Shown piece by piece: positions 17,474-26,183 of a stretch of 64,000 nucleotides of DNA (the first letter of the stretch is position 1; every line of letters starts with the position of its first letter). The position numbers were made by a program, and so were the translations under genes. Origin of the DNA: Haloplanus salinus (GTDB taxonomy: Archaea; Halobacteriota; Halobacteria; Halobacteriales; Haloferacaceae); contig NZ_QPHM01000001.1 in NCBI RefSeq assembly GCF_003336245.1, positions 868,001 through 932,000 on the forward strand, written 5' to 3'. The notes beneath the pieces are model-generated. The model was not told where the DNA came from. It saw only the letters and a program-made list of their open reading frames with translations, and ran no database searches.

Positions 17474-18133
17474 TCACACCACGTCGCCACGCACCGTCCG
17501 TCCCGTCGCCTCGGCGCGGCGTTCCCGGAGGGCGTCCGCCGCCTCGGCGGCCGCCGCCTCGTCGAGTCCCAGCATCTCCAAGGCCCCCGAAAGGGTGGGG
17601 AAGGCGAGTTCGCCGCCGCGGAGTTTCGCCATCGCCTCGTCGTCGCGTCGGCCGTCGGCGTAGAGACAGACGCCGCGTGGATCGAGGATTTCGCCGTAGG
17701 CCTCCCGGGCCATCGCGCCCTTCAGTCGCTGGGTGACGTTGTCCGAAAAGGAGGCGTTGCACACCTCCAGGTGAACCGGTTCGTCGTCGTTCACGAGGTG
17801 GGCGGCGAGACAGCGCTCCGGCGCCGCATGCCCGTTGTCGTTCGCGCGGAGGTGGTCCGGGTTCGCCTCGGCCCAGTCGGCGTCGACGGTTCTGCCGACG
17901 CCCGCGACGCCGTAGCGCTCCTCGAACGCGGCCGCACGGTCGGCGTCGCCGCGCATGAGGAGGTCCTTCGTAACGTACACGTCGAGGCGGTCGATCGGGT
18001 CGAGGCCGAGGGCCACGTCGCCGTACACCCACACCTCGCGGACGGGAACGGGGAGGCGGGCGTCGCCGGCGGCGGCCCGAGCCACGCAGTCGACGATGTC
18101 GGCGGCCCGGTCCAGCGCCGTGTCTCGGTTCAT
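17474..18133 (-). CDS. Conserved haloarchaeal protein of unknown function (DUF7095-like)
   Basis: 219 residues. The most conserved-looking part is VREVWVYGDVALGLDPIDRL followed by DVYVTKDLLM, which resembles a nucleotidyltransferase-like strand with acidic pairs but lacks a clear GS motif. I recall this as a DUF widespread in haloarchaea, possibly DUF7095, without a known role. The internal ATG (MNRDTAL) is chosen over one 14 codons upstream. There is no signal or membrane segment. A 247-base divergent spacer separates it from ncsA, and nothing distinctive was seen in it. Confidence 0.6.
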   Translation of the reverse strand: MNRDTALDRAADIVDCVARAAAGDARLPVPVREVWVYGDVALGLDPIDRLDVYVTKDLLMRGDADRAAAFEERYGVAGVGRTVDADWAEANPDHLRANDNGHAAPERCLAAHLVNDDEPVHLEVCNASFSDNVTQRLKGAMAREAYGEILDPRGVCLYADGRRDDEAMAKLRGGELAFPTLSGALEMLGLDEAAAAEAADALRERRAEATGRTVRGDVV

Positions 18134-18380
18134 CACGCGCCTTTGCGGCCAAGCGTTCAAAACGGTTGCTACCAACGGGCGTCGAGGCCGTCACGGCGGC
18201 GGCGGGGCCGACGCGGACGCCCCTCCCGATCGGTCACTGGCCGTTCGACGCCCAGTATACGGTCGCCGAGCGGTTCGTCCGACGCGAGGGAGTCGTCCGC
18301 GAGCGCCGGTGAGTCGGAGCGAAGCCTTCGGCTTCGGGGAGACGAAACCGTGATACGGCCCGCCCGGCAAGGACGCGCCG

Positions 18381-19346
18381 ATGGAGTGTGACAGGTGCGG
18401 CCGCGAGGCGGTGATGCACGCCGCCTACTCGGGCGCGCACCTCTGTGGCGACCACGTCCGTGCCGCGGTGGAGAAGCGAGTGCGCCGTCGCATCCGGGAG
18501 GACGGCCTCCTGCCGGCGGACGCCTCGCCAGAGAGCCCACAGACGTGGGTGATCGGTCTCTCGGGCGGCAAGGACAGCGTCGTCCTGACGCACGTACTGG
18601 AGGAGACGTTCGGCCGCGACCCCCGCGTCGAGCTCGTCGCCCTCTCGATCCACGAGGGGATCGAGGGGTATCGCGACGAGAGCCTCGACGCCTGCCGGAC
18701 GCTGACGGACGGCCGTGACCTCCGACACGAGGTGGTGTCGTACGCCGACGAACTCGGGGTTCGGATGGACGACGTGGTGGAGAAAGATCCGGAGAACATG
18801 GCCGCCTGTGCGTACTGCGGCGTGTTCCGGCGGGATCTGCTGGAGACGTACGCCGACGAACTCGGCGCCGACAAGCTCCTGACGGGCCACAACCTCGACG
18901 ACGAAGCCCAGACGGCGCTGATGAACTTCTTCCAGGGCGACCTGCAACAGATCGCCAAACACTTCGACGCGAGCCTCGGCTCGTTCGACCGGCGGACGGA
19001 GAGCACCCACTTCGTCCCGCGGGCCAAACCCCTCCGCGACGTGCCGGAGAAGGAGGTGGCGCTCTACGCCCACCTCGCAGACCTGCCGGCCCACATCACC
19101 GAGTGTCCGCACGCCAGCGAGGCGTACCGCGGGGAGATACGGGAGCTACTGTTGAGCGTCGAAGAAGAGCACCCAGGAACTAGACATTCGATCATGGCCG
19201 GTTACGAGGAACTCGCCGAACTCGCCGCACGGCGGTACCGGGACGACGGGACCGAGGACCTGAACGAGTGCGAGCGCTGTGGCTCGAGTACAGGCGGGCG
19301 CATCTGCCGGAAGTGTCGGCTCGTCGAATCGATCGAGGCGGTGTAA
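18381..19346 (+). CDS. ncsA: tRNA 2-thiolation protein NcsA (TtuA/Ctu1 family)
   Basis: Cytoplasmic enzyme that thiolates U34 of tRNAs for Lys, Glu and Gln, using a SAMP-type ubiquitin-like sulfur carrier in haloarchaea. Features in order: N-terminal zinc motif CDRCGREA (residues 3-10) with CGDH at 22-25, the PP-loop SGGKDS at 61-66, the CAYCG segment that contributes to the Fe-S or sulfur site, GHNLDDEAQT, then a second conserved Cys in HITECPHAS, and a C-terminal zinc ribbon with CERCG and CRKC. At 321 aa it is full length and all catalytic Cys are present. Confidence 0.9.
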   Translation: MECDRCGREAVMHAAYSGAHLCGDHVRAAVEKRVRRRIREDGLLPADASPESPQTWVIGLSGGKDSVVLTHVLEETFGRDPRVELVALSIHEGIEGYRDESLDACRTLTDGRDLRHEVVSYADELGVRMDDVVEKDPENMAACAYCGVFRRDLLETYADELGADKLLTGHNLDDEAQTALMNFFQGDLQQIAKHFDASLGSFDRRTESTHFVPRAKPLRDVPEKEVALYAHLADLPAHITECPHASEAYRGEIRELLLSVEEEHPGTRHSIMAGYEELAELAARRYRDDGTEDLNECERCGSSTGGRICRKCRLVESIEAV

Positions 19347-19407
19347 GACGCGTCGCTGGGCGGGTGTCGACGACGAAATGTGATCGGCAGAGAGCGACCG
19401 CGGCCGC

Positions 19408-20577
19408 TCAGCGGATCACGTCGATGCCGTTGCGCTTCTCGACCTGTTCGCGGCCGCCGTCGGACCAAGACGCCTGATCCTGGCCGACGTTGTCGCTCGC
19501 GTCGAGCTCCGAAACGTCCTCGCCGTTGAGGCTGCGTCGGGACTTCTCCGCCTGTCGCTGCGTCGACGGGCCGAGCACCTGCGCGCTCTGGACGCCGGTC
19601 ATGATCGCCATGACCCGCACCTTGCCCTTGTACTCCTCCTGGATGCGCGCGCCCCAGATGACGTTGGCGCTCGCCTCCAGGCGCTCGGTGATGTTGTTGG
19701 CGATGCCCTCGGCCTCTTTCAGCGTGAGGTCTGGGCCGCCCGTGATGTGAACCAGGCCACCACTCGCGCCGCGGTAGTCCACGTCGAGCAGCGGATGGTT
19801 CATCGCGTCGCTCACCACCTCCTGTGACTTGTTCTTGTCCTGCGTCTCGCCGACGAGCATCACCGCGACGCCGCCCTGGTTCATGATCGTGGACATGTCC
19901 GCGTAGTCCAAGTTGATGAGCGAAGGCTGGGTGATGGTCTCGGAGATGCCCTTGACCGTCTCGGCGATGATCTGGTCCATCACCGAGAACGCCTTGCCGA
20001 TCGGCAGGTTGGGCACGTAGTCGAGCAGGCGGTTGTTGTCGAGGACGATGATCGAGTCGGCCTCGCCGCGGAGCTTCTCCAAGCCTTCCTCGGCTTTGAC
20101 CGTGCGGGCGCGCTCGACGTTGAACGGCGTTGAGACCATGCCGACGACGATGGCACCCTGCTCCTTCGCGATCTTCGAGACGACGGGCGCGGCGCCGGTG
20201 CCGGTGCCGCCACCCATCCCGGCGGTCACGAAGACGAGGTCGGCCTCGCCGAGGACTTCCTTGATCGTTCCCTGGGCCATCTCGGTCGCACGCTCGCCCA
20301 TCGAGGGGTCACCACCGGCACCGAGTCCCTGTGTCAGCGACTTGCCGACGAGGATCTTCGTGTCGGCCTCGATCATCTTCAGGTGTTGTTTGTCGGTGTT
20401 GATCGCGACCGTCTCGGCGCCGTCGACGCCGATATTGTACAGCCGGTTGACGGTGTTGTTCCCGGCGCCGCCGGCGCCCACGATGACGATCCGTGGGTCA
20501 CCGAACGCGTCGTCCTCGTCGGCGTCGCGCTGTTCGGCTTCCTCGCGCTCGATGGCGTCTTGGACGAATCCCTGCAT
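19408..20577 (-). CDS. ftsZ2: Cell division protein FtsZ2
   Basis: Tubulin-family GTPase of the archaeal division ring (389 aa). GTP-binding elements are GAGGAGNNT near residue 30, the tubulin signature [12 protein letters not shown], and the catalytic T7 loop NLDYADM. The N-terminus ([12 protein letters not shown] then FGDPRIV) and C-terminal tail ending NGIDVIR match FtsZ2 rather than FtsZ1; in Haloferax FtsZ2 acts in constriction. The first ATG is used, although a GTG two codons upstream overlaps the cdrS stop as GTGA, which points to translational coupling. It is the distal gene of the cdrS-ftsZ2 transcript. Confidence 0.93.
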   Translation of the reverse strand: MQGFVQDAIEREEAEQRDADEDDAFGDPRIVIVGAGGAGNNTVNRLYNIGVDGAETVAINTDKQHLKMIEADTKILVGKSLTQGLGAGGDPSMGERATEMAQGTIKEVLGEADLVFVTAGMGGGTGTGAAPVVSKIAKEQGAIVVGMVSTPFNVERARTVKAEEGLEKLRGEADSIIVLDNNRLLDYVPNLPIGKAFSVMDQIIAETVKGISETITQPSLINLDYADMSTIMNQGGVAVMLVGETQDKNKSQEVVSDAMNHPLLDVDYRGASGGLVHITGGPDLTLKEAEGIANNITERLEASANVIWGARIQEEYKGKVRVMAIMTGVQSAQVLGPSTQRQAEKSRRSLNGEDVSELDASDNVGQDQASWSDGGREQVEKRNGIDVIR

Positions 20578-20579
20578 CG

Positions 20580-20762
20580 TCACGCCTTCGCCCAGCTACG
20601 GTTGCGCTTACGGTTGTCGTCGCGGGACTCGCTCTGTTCGTTGAGCATCTCGCGGACTGCCGACCGGATGGCCTCGCTTCGATTCGGGAACTCTCCCGTC
20701 TCGACCATCTGTTCGACCTCCTCGATCTGCTGTTTCGGAATTCGTAGTGTCACACGCTCCAT
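20580..20762 (-). CDS. cdrS: CdrS, short ribbon-helix-helix cell division regulator
   Basis: A 60-residue protein made only of an RHH DNA-binding fold: strand [10 protein letters not shown], then helices [11 protein letters not shown] and [13 protein letters not shown], with a basic tail. Gene order cdrL-cdrS-ftsZ2 and the size match the CdrS system described in Halobacterium and Haloferax, where CdrS controls ftsZ2 and cell-division genes. The ATG used is the one directly before MERVTLR; a longer frame upstream is not supported. Its stop overlaps the possible GTG start of ftsZ2 by four bases. Confidence 0.9.
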   Translation of the reverse strand: MERVTLRIPKQQIEEVEQMVETGEFPNRSEAIRSAVREMLNEQSESRDDNRKRNRSWAKA

Positions 20763-20954
20763 GGTTACATTCCCCCGGTAAGACGGATGGGGCGTCGCCC
20801 CGATGTGCTGTCTTACACGGGTCAACCGGCCGACGACGGGGGGCTACCCCCATAGTCGGCGGCCCTGTAAGACGACCGTCTTACGCGAACGTACCAAGAG
20901 ACGGATACCTTATAAAATTAACGGCCGTTGTAAGACAAACGGCGTTTACACCGC
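20763..20954 (-). promoter_or_regulatory. cdrS-ftsZ2 promoter with repeated GTAAGAC/GTCTTAC operators and a long leader
   Basis: The minus-strand TATA element TTTTATAAG covers about 20908-20917, so transcription should start near 20885, leaving a leader of about 120 bases before the cdrS ATG. The heptamer GTAAGAC or its complement occurs at 20778-20784, 20810-20816, 20867-20873, 20878-20884 and 20930-20936. The pair at 20867-20884 is a perfect inverted repeat with a 4-base centre (GACC) at the predicted start site; the 20930 copy lies just upstream of TATA. The outer pair in the leader is also inverted, 25 bases apart. The most likely binder is CdrL or CdrS, both RHH proteins. Confidence 0.7.
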
Positions 20955-21470
20955 TTACGGCCGGTCGAGCACGTCGGCAGCAGGTGTCCGCCGTCCACAG
21001 CTCGGACAGAACGCCCAGTCCGACCGGAGTTCGTCGCCACAGTCGCAGAACACCCGGTGGGCGCCCTTCTCTCCGCAGTTCGGGCAGTAGACGTGGCCCG
21101 CGGCCATCTCCTCACCACACTGTGAGCAGGCGTTCCGTCCGTCGCCCGCGTTCCGCGACTCCGCGGCGTCGTCGGCCGTGTCGCTATCCGTCTTACGCTC
21201 CGCCGCCTCCCGGTCGACGGACACGTCCGGTTCCGCCGAGTCGCCATCGACGGTGACGTTGACGTTGATCGCCGGCGGTTCTCGGGACGCGAAGGCGTGT
21301 TCCACCAACAGCGCCTCGAGTCGATCCGACGAGCCGTTCGGGGACTCCTCACGCTCCGCGTCGTCGAGGTAGGTGCGCAACGCTTCGCGCATCACCTCGC
21401 TTTTCGAGGCGTCGAACGCCTCCAACCGCTCGACGAGGTCGTCGGCGGCGCGGAACGTGATCTTGCTCAT
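20955..21470 (-). CDS. cdrL: CdrL, long RHH protein with C-terminal double zinc ribbon
   Basis: 171 residues. The N-terminus is an RHH DNA-binding domain (SKITFRAADDLVERLEAFD then KSEVMREALRTYLDD, residues 2-37). The middle is an acidic linker. The C-terminus has two zinc ribbons: CSQCGE with CPNCGE, and CDCGDE with CPSCGR, giving eight Cys ligands. Position upstream of cdrS-ftsZ2 and domain make-up match CdrL, reported to regulate the cdrS promoter. It ends about 190 bases before cdrS with the operator array between. Its own start region contains a related half-site, so self-regulation is likely. Confidence 0.86.
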   Translation of the reverse strand: MSKITFRAADDLVERLEAFDASKSEVMREALRTYLDDAEREESPNGSSDRLEALLVEHAFASREPPAINVNVTVDGDSAEPDVSVDREAAERKTDSDTADDAAESRNAGDGRNACSQCGEEMAAGHVYCPNCGEKGAHRVFCDCGDELRSDWAFCPSCGRRTPAADVLDRP

Positions 21471-21510
21471 CGTTCACATCCACGTCTCCCGGTCGTCTTA
21501 ACGTTTCCGT
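21471..21510 (-). promoter_or_regulatory. cdrL promoter with overlapping operator half-site
   Basis: On the minus strand GAAACGTTAAGACGACCG lies 20-38 bases upstream of the ATG. GTTAAG is placed like a TATA element for a leaderless transcript, and TAAGACGACCG (21490-21500) shares 11 bases with the perfect inverted repeat upstream of cdrS. Binding there would block its own promoter. Confidence 0.5.
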
Positions 21511-21538
21511 CGTGTCTGACGGACGTCTGTCGGACGAC

Positions 21539-22240
21539 CTACGTCGATTCGAGCCGCCGCCGCTCCGCGCCGAGCAGTCGCGCCCACAGGCCGAACAGCC
21601 AGCTATCCAGCCCGTACGCCGCGTCCACGTCGCGGACCCACGTCTCGTCGGAGAAACAGAGCGCCTGAAACCGTCGGACGCGGGGGGAAAGCGACGGGCG
21701 CGACCCGGCGTAATACCCGACGGTTTCGCGGGTCGCCCGGTCGAGGAATCCCGCCGGGACGTCGACGCCGTCGGCCGTCGCGGCGTGCCGGAACCACTCG
21801 GCGTGAGTGACCGCCGCCGCGAGGACGAATCGCTCGCGAAAGCCGGAGACGCCGGCGAGCGGGGACCCGCCGTCGACGAGTACGTCCCGCGGGCGGGGGA
21901 ACCGCGGCGCCGTCGCCGTCACCCCCGTCGCCGCCGCCACCTCGCGCGCAGTTCGCCGCAGCCGTCGTTCGAGGACGCGCGCCAGCGGGACCACGGCGAG
22001 TTCGTACCACGTCGGCAGCCACTCACAGAACGGCTCGGAGTAGACGGCGTCGCCGAGAAAGACGCCGAGGACCGACGCCGCCTCGCGTCGCGACAGCGCC
22101 GACGGGTCCGAGCGCAGCGTCGCCGCGACCGCCTCGCCGTCGATTCGGTCGGCGCCCGAAAACTCCATCCCGGCCGCCACGCGCCGGGTGTACGCCCGCC
22201 CGGCGAGATACCAGTCGGCGGCGGCGGCGGGCGTCCGCAT
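21539..22240 (-). CDS. Haloarchaeal protein of unknown function
   Basis: About 233 residues, rich in Arg and Ala, mostly helical, with several Trp and Tyr residues (for example CEWLPTWYELAVVPLARVL and the C-terminal YGLDSWLFGLWARLLGA). No catalytic motif or signal was recognised. ATG chosen at MRTPAAAADWYLAGR; a start eight codons upstream is possible. It is divergent from the cobamide salvage operon with about 120 bases between. Codon use is like its neighbours, so it is probably a real gene, but no function can be proposed. Confidence 0.5.
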   Translation of the reverse strand: MRTPAAAADWYLAGRAYTRRVAAGMEFSGADRIDGEAVAATLRSDPSALSRREAASVLGVFLGDAVYSEPFCEWLPTWYELAVVPLARVLERRLRRTAREVAAATGVTATAPRFPRPRDVLVDGGSPLAGVSGFRERFVLAAAVTHAEWFRHAATADGVDVPAGFLDRATRETVGYYAGSRPSLSPRVRRFQALCFSDETWVRDVDAAYGLDSWLFGLWARLLGAERRRLEST

Positions 22241-22359
22241 CGTGCGAAGGCGGAGGACGGTCACGGCCCCACGGTTGCCCGGCGCCGACCTAACTCTGCC
22301 GCCGCGACGGCGACGACCGGGACGACGCCCCTAAGTCGGCGCCGCGCCGAGCGAACACC

Positions 22360-22980
22360 GTGCCCGTCTCGTTCGACCTCTTCGGGACGCTCGTGACGGC
22401 GGCGATGCCGGCGGATCCCGCCGCCGCCGTCGCTGCCGAGCTTCGCGACCGCGATGTCGCCGTCCCGGACGACTGGTCGACCGCCTACCGAACCCCCCAC
22501 CTCGACGTCCCCGACGGCGCCGAACTCCCGCTCCCCGCCCACGTCGCCGCCACGCTCCGGAGCCGGGACGTCGAGGCGTCGGACAGCACCGTCAGACGCG
22601 CCGTAATCGCCGCCTTCGATCCCGAGGTACGCCGCCGCGAGGGCGTCGCCGCCGCCCTCGATGCGGCCCGCAAGCGCGGCCCCGTCGGCCTGTGTTCGAA
22701 CTGCAGCGTCCCCGAACTCGTCCCGCGGACGCTCGTCCGCGCGGACCTCCGCGGCGCCTTCGACGCCGTCGTCACCAGCGCCGCCTGCGGCTTCCGCAAA
22801 CCCCATCCCCGCCCGTTCGAGACGCTGGCGGCCGACCTGGGCTGCGACGCGTCGGCTCTGGTCCACGTCGGCGACGACCCCGACGCGGACGGGGGAATCG
22901 AGGCCCTCGACGGGCGGTTCGTCGACGTGGCCGAGACGCCGCTGTCGGAGCTCCGACCCACACTCGGAGGCGAGTCGTGA
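22360..22980 (+). CDS. HAD-family phosphatase at the head of the cobamide salvage operon
   Basis: 206-residue haloacid-dehalogenase-type hydrolase. Motif I is unusual: FDLFGTL has Asp6 as nucleophile but the general-acid Asp two residues on is replaced by Phe, as in several HAD-like haloarchaeal proteins. Motif II SNCS, the Lys in FRKPHP and motif IV GDDPDADG are present. GTG start; the stop overlaps the cbiB start by two bases. Position at the front of a CbiB-CobS-CobY-CobT-CobD-CbiZ operon suggests dephosphorylation of a nucleotide-loop intermediate such as alpha-ribazole phosphate or adenosylcobalamin phosphate. A general sugar-phosphate phosphatase is the alternative. Confidence 0.7.
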   Translation: MPVSFDLFGTLVTAAMPADPAAAVAAELRDRDVAVPDDWSTAYRTPHLDVPDGAELPLPAHVAATLRSRDVEASDSTVRRAVIAAFDPEVRRREGVAAALDAARKRGPVGLCSNCSVPELVPRTLVRADLRGAFDAVVTSAACGFRKPHPRPFETLAADLGCDASALVHVGDDPDADGGIEALDGRFVDVAETPLSELRPTLGGES

Positions 22981-23882
22981 CCCTCCTCGCCGCCGGGAGC
23001 GTCGCCCTCGCCGCGGCGGGCGACCGACTCGTCGCCGAACCCCCCGCGCGTCTCCACCCCGTCGCGTGGCTCGGCCGCGCGCTCGGCCCACTGGATCGGC
23101 CGTGGCACCATCCGCGGCTCGCGGGTGCCGTGACGGCGCTCGTCGTCCCCCTCCTCGCCGCTGCGGCCGTCGCCGGCGTCGTCGCGCTGGCGGGCCGGAT
23201 CGACCCCCTGGTGGGCGCCGCCGTCGCCGGCCTCGCCCTGTTCGTCTCGACCAGCCGACGGCTGCTCGTCGACGAGGCACGGGCCGTCGTCGCCGCGAGC
23301 GAGTCGGACCTCCCGTCCGCGCGGCGACGGCTCCGCTCGCTCGCCGGCCGCGAGGCGACGACCCTCTCGGCCGCGGAGGTTCGAAGCGCAGCCGTCGAGA
23401 GCGCCGCCGAGAACCTGAGCGACGGCCTCGTCGCGCCACTCGCCGGCTTCGCTCTCCTCGCCCCCCTCTCGCTCCCCGCGGCCGCGGCCGCCGCCGCGTG
23501 GGTCAAAGCCGTCAACACCCTCGACTCCACCTTCGGCTACCGCTCGGTGCCGATGGGGTGGGCGCCCGCCCGCCTCGACGACACCGTCATGCTCCTTCCC
23601 GCGCGCGCGAGCGCCGTCGTCCTCGCCGTCGCCGCCGGTCGCCCCGGCGCGCTCCGGCGCGCCCGACCGCTCGCCCGCCGCCCCGCCTCACCCAACGCCG
23701 GGTGGCCGATGGCGACGCTCGCCGCCGCGTTGGACGTCCGTCTGACGAAGCCCGGCGCGTACGACATCCCCGCCGGCGACGCCCTCCCGACGCCCGCCGA
23801 CGCGACTCGGGGGGTCGCCGTCGTCTCGCGGGCCGGGTGGCTCGTGTTCGGGGCGACGGCGGGGGTGGTCGCCCTGTGCTGA
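22977..23882 (+). CDS. cbiB: Adenosylcobinamide-phosphate synthase CbiB
   Basis: Integral membrane enzyme that joins (R)-1-amino-2-propanol phosphate to adenosylcobyric acid. The 301-residue frame starts at GTG two bases before the HAD stop. Family features are PPARLHPVAWLGR near the N-terminus, EVRSAAVESAAENLSDG in the middle, WVKAVNTLDSTFGYRS and the C-terminal ASPNAGWPMATLAAAL with LTKPGAYD. Five or so hydrophobic helices. The surrounding genes supply its substrate (CobD product) and take its product (CobY, CobS). Confidence 0.92.
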   Translation: MTLLAAGSVALAAAGDRLVAEPPARLHPVAWLGRALGPLDRPWHHPRLAGAVTALVVPLLAAAAVAGVVALAGRIDPLVGAAVAGLALFVSTSRRLLVDEARAVVAASESDLPSARRRLRSLAGREATTLSAAEVRSAAVESAAENLSDGLVAPLAGFALLAPLSLPAAAAAAAWVKAVNTLDSTFGYRSVPMGWAPARLDDTVMLLPARASAVVLAVAAGRPGALRRARPLARRPASPNAGWPMATLAAALDVRLTKPGAYDIPAGDALPTPADATRGVAVVSRAGWLVFGATAGVVALC

Positions 23883-24622
23883 CCGCCGTCCGCGGCGCGC
23901 TCGCCTTCCTGACGCGTCTCCCCGTCGGCGGCGGCGAAGCGGGATGGGACGCCTTCCGCACCACACCGGCCGCGTTCGTCGTCGCCGGCTACGTCGTCGG
24001 TGGCCTCGCTGCTCTCCCCCTCCTCGTTCCGGTGCCCGTCTCGACGGCGGCCGCGCTGTATCTCGCCACGCTCTATCTCGTCACCGGCGTCACCCACGTC
24101 GACGGCCTCGCGGACTGTGGCGACGCCGCGGCGGCTCACGGGATCGACGACCGACGCTCGGCGCTGAAGGACTCCCGGACCGGCGTCGGGGGCGTCCTCG
24201 TCGTCGGTCTCGGCCTCCTCGCGCTGGCGTTCGGCGCCCTCGGCGTCGCCGGCGCCGGCCCCCGCGTCGCCGCCCGCCTCGTCCTCGCGGCGGAGGTGAG
24301 CGCCAAGGCCGGCATGGCGACGCTCGCCGCCCTCGGGACGCCCGGTCACGAGGGGCTAGGATCGGCCGTCGTCGGCGAGGCGGAGGCCGCCGGCCTGTTG
24401 CCCGTCGTCGCCGCCGTCGTCCCCGCCGCGCTCCTCGCACCGCCCGGCAGTACCCCGGCGCTCGTCGTCGCCCTCGCCGCCGGGCCGGCCGTCTCCCTCC
24501 TCGTCGGCCGGTGGGCGACGAACCACCTCGGCGGCGTCACCGGCGACGCCCTCGGCGCCGCGAACGAACTCGCGCGGGTCGTCGCGCTCCACGTGGGGGT
24601 GGTCGCGTGGACGCTCTGGTGA
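23876..24622 (+). CDS. cobS: Adenosylcobinamide-GDP ribazoletransferase CobS
   Basis: Membrane enzyme joining alpha-ribazole to adenosylcobinamide-GDP. The 248-residue protein has the conserved acidic segment THVDGLADCGDA, KDSRTGVGG, multiple hydrophobic helices and a C-terminal GGVTGDALGAANEL. The GTG start overlaps the end of cbiB by seven bases. It is the enzyme of the final assembly step with CobY and CobT next to it. Confidence 0.92.
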   Translation: MLTAVRGALAFLTRLPVGGGEAGWDAFRTTPAAFVVAGYVVGGLAALPLLVPVPVSTAAALYLATLYLVTGVTHVDGLADCGDAAAAHGIDDRRSALKDSRTGVGGVLVVGLGLLALAFGALGVAGAGPRVAARLVLAAEVSAKAGMATLAALGTPGHEGLGSAVVGEAEAAGLLPVVAAVVPAALLAPPGSTPALVVALAAGPAVSLLVGRWATNHLGGVTGDALGAANELARVVALHVGVVAWTLW

Positions 24623-25167
24623 TGTGTGGCGGGAAGGGGACGCGCCTCGGCGGTGAACGGGAGAAGCCGCTCGTTACGGTAGCCGGGACGCCCATGATCG
24701 ACCGGGTGTGTGACGCCCTCCACGCCAGCCGCGTCGACGACGTGTACGCCGCCGTCTCGCCGCATGTGCCCGAGACGCGTGACCACCTTCGCGACGCCGC
24801 CCCAGCGGCCACCGCCGTCGAGACGTCCGGCGACGGCTACGTGGCCGACCTGACCGCGGCGCTTTCCCGGGTCGGTCGGCCGGCCCTGACCGTCGCCGCC
24901 GACCTACCGCTGCTCGCGCCCGACCCGGTCGACCGCGCGTTGGAGGCCGCGGACGGCGCCCTCGTCGTCGCCGTCCCCGTTTCCCTGAAGCGTCGCCTCG
25001 GCGCGAGCGTCGACACGACGGTCGACCACGAGGGACCGGCGCTCGCGCCGACCGGTCTCAACGTCGTCGCCGGAACCGACGACGACGTATACGTCAGCGA
25101 CGACCCACGACTCGCCGTGAACGTGAATCGGCCGACCGACCTGTGGGTCGCGGAGGCGCTCGGATGA
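24607..25167 (+). CDS. cobY: Adenosylcobinamide-phosphate guanylyltransferase CobY
   Basis: Archaeal (non-CobU) enzyme that activates adenosylcobinamide phosphate with GTP. It belongs to the MobA-like nucleotidyltransferase fold: the loop [16 protein letters not shown] at the start binds the nucleotide, VAADLPLL holds the metal-binding acidic residue, and NVNRPTD is at the end. 186 residues from a GTG start that overlaps cobS by 16 bases, consistent with translational coupling. CobY instead of CobU is characteristic of archaea. Confidence 0.88.
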   Translation: MDALVMCGGKGTRLGGEREKPLVTVAGTPMIDRVCDALHASRVDDVYAAVSPHVPETRDHLRDAAPAATAVETSGDGYVADLTAALSRVGRPALTVAADLPLLAPDPVDRALEAADGALVVAVPVSLKRRLGASVDTTVDHEGPALAPTGLNVVAGTDDDVYVSDDPRLAVNVNRPTDLWVAEALG

Positions 25168-26183
25168 CGCGGTTCGTCCTCGTCGCGGGAACGACGAAGA
25201 CGGCGCGGATCGACGGGATCAGCGCCGCGGGCGCCGACCCCGACCTAGTGGCACACACCCCGAGCGCCGACGCCGAACTGCTCGAATACGGTCAGCTCGT
25301 CCGCGCGCCGAGCCTCCCGGTGAGTCCGACGGGCTGTCCGACGCCCGCGGCGATCACCCGCGCGGTCCGGGAGCGGGTGGGGTTCGAGACGCTCGTCGTC
25401 GACGCCGGTCTCGCCGAACCGACCGGAGCACCGACCGTCGGCGTCGGCGCGAAGCCCGGGCGCGACGTTCGGGAGCCCGACCCGGTGCCGACCGCGCCGG
25501 GCGCGTGGGTCGCCGCCCACGAACTCGGGGGCGCGCTCCCGGACGACGAACTCGTGATCGGCGAGACGATTCCGGGTGGGACGACGACGGCTCTCGGCGT
25601 CTTCCGAGCGCTCGGCGTCGGGGGCGGCGGATCGAAAGCCGATTACCCCGCCGGCGTCCCCGTCTCGTCGTCGCTTCCGGAGAACCCGCTCGACCTGAAG
25701 CGGGAGGTGATCGAGGACGCGTTCGTGGCCAGCGACCTCGCCCCCGGCGACGCCGCGTACCGTCCGGAGCGTGCGGTTCGTTTTCTCGGCGACCCGGTGT
25801 TAGCGACCATCGCTGGCCTCACCGCCGGGGCGCTCGAATCCGGCACCGAGGTGATCCTCGGCGGCGGGACGCAGATGCTCGCCGCCGCGGCGCTGGTTCG
25901 GCACGCGGGCGTCGCGGCGCCGCTCTCGGTGGCCACGACGGCGTACGTCGCCGACGCCGACGTCGACGCCGCCGCGGCCGCCCTCGACTGCGACCTCGTC
26001 GTCACCGACCCCGGGTTCGAGGGGCGGGACGACCCGCTCGCCCGCTACGCCGCGGGCGAGGCGAAAGAGGGGGCGGGCATGGGTGGCGCGCTCCTGCTGG
26101 CGGAGCGAGCGGGGGCGCTGGGTGGTGTCGCGGACGGAACCCTTGAGGTCGTGGAGCGTGTGGACGGATCGTATGAACCCTGA
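25164..26183 (+). CDS. cobT: Nicotinate-nucleotide-dimethylbenzimidazole phosphoribosyltransferase (CobT, archaeal type)
   Basis: Transfers phosphoribose from nicotinate mononucleotide to a lower-ligand base, giving alpha-ribazole phosphate. The 339-residue protein has the archaeal CobT pattern: [11 protein letters not shown] near the start, [14 protein letters not shown] in the middle, and a glycine-rich [14 protein letters not shown]. The ATG overlaps the cobY stop as ATGA. Its phosphorylated product would be the natural substrate for the HAD phosphatase at the operon front if that enzyme acts on alpha-ribazole phosphate. Confidence 0.88.
   Translation: MTRFVLVAGTTKTARIDGISAAGADPDLVAHTPSADAELLEYGQLVRAPSLPVSPTGCPTPAAITRAVRERVGFETLVVDAGLAEPTGAPTVGVGAKPGRDVREPDPVPTAPGAWVAAHELGGALPDDELVIGETIPGGTTTALGVFRALGVGGGGSKADYPAGVPVSSSLPENPLDLKREVIEDAFVASDLAPGDAAYRPERAVRFLGDPVLATIAGLTAGALESGTEVILGGGTQMLAAAALVRHAGVAAPLSVATTAYVADADVDAAAAALDCDLVVTDPGFEGRDDPLARYAAGEAKEGAGMGGALLLAERAGALGGVADGTLEVVERVDGSYEP

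Noticed and set aside
19343-19349. GTAAGAC next to the ncsA stop codon as a further cdr operator
   Set aside because: It contains the TAA stop of ncsA, lies downstream of ftsZ2 and has no partner; likely chance.
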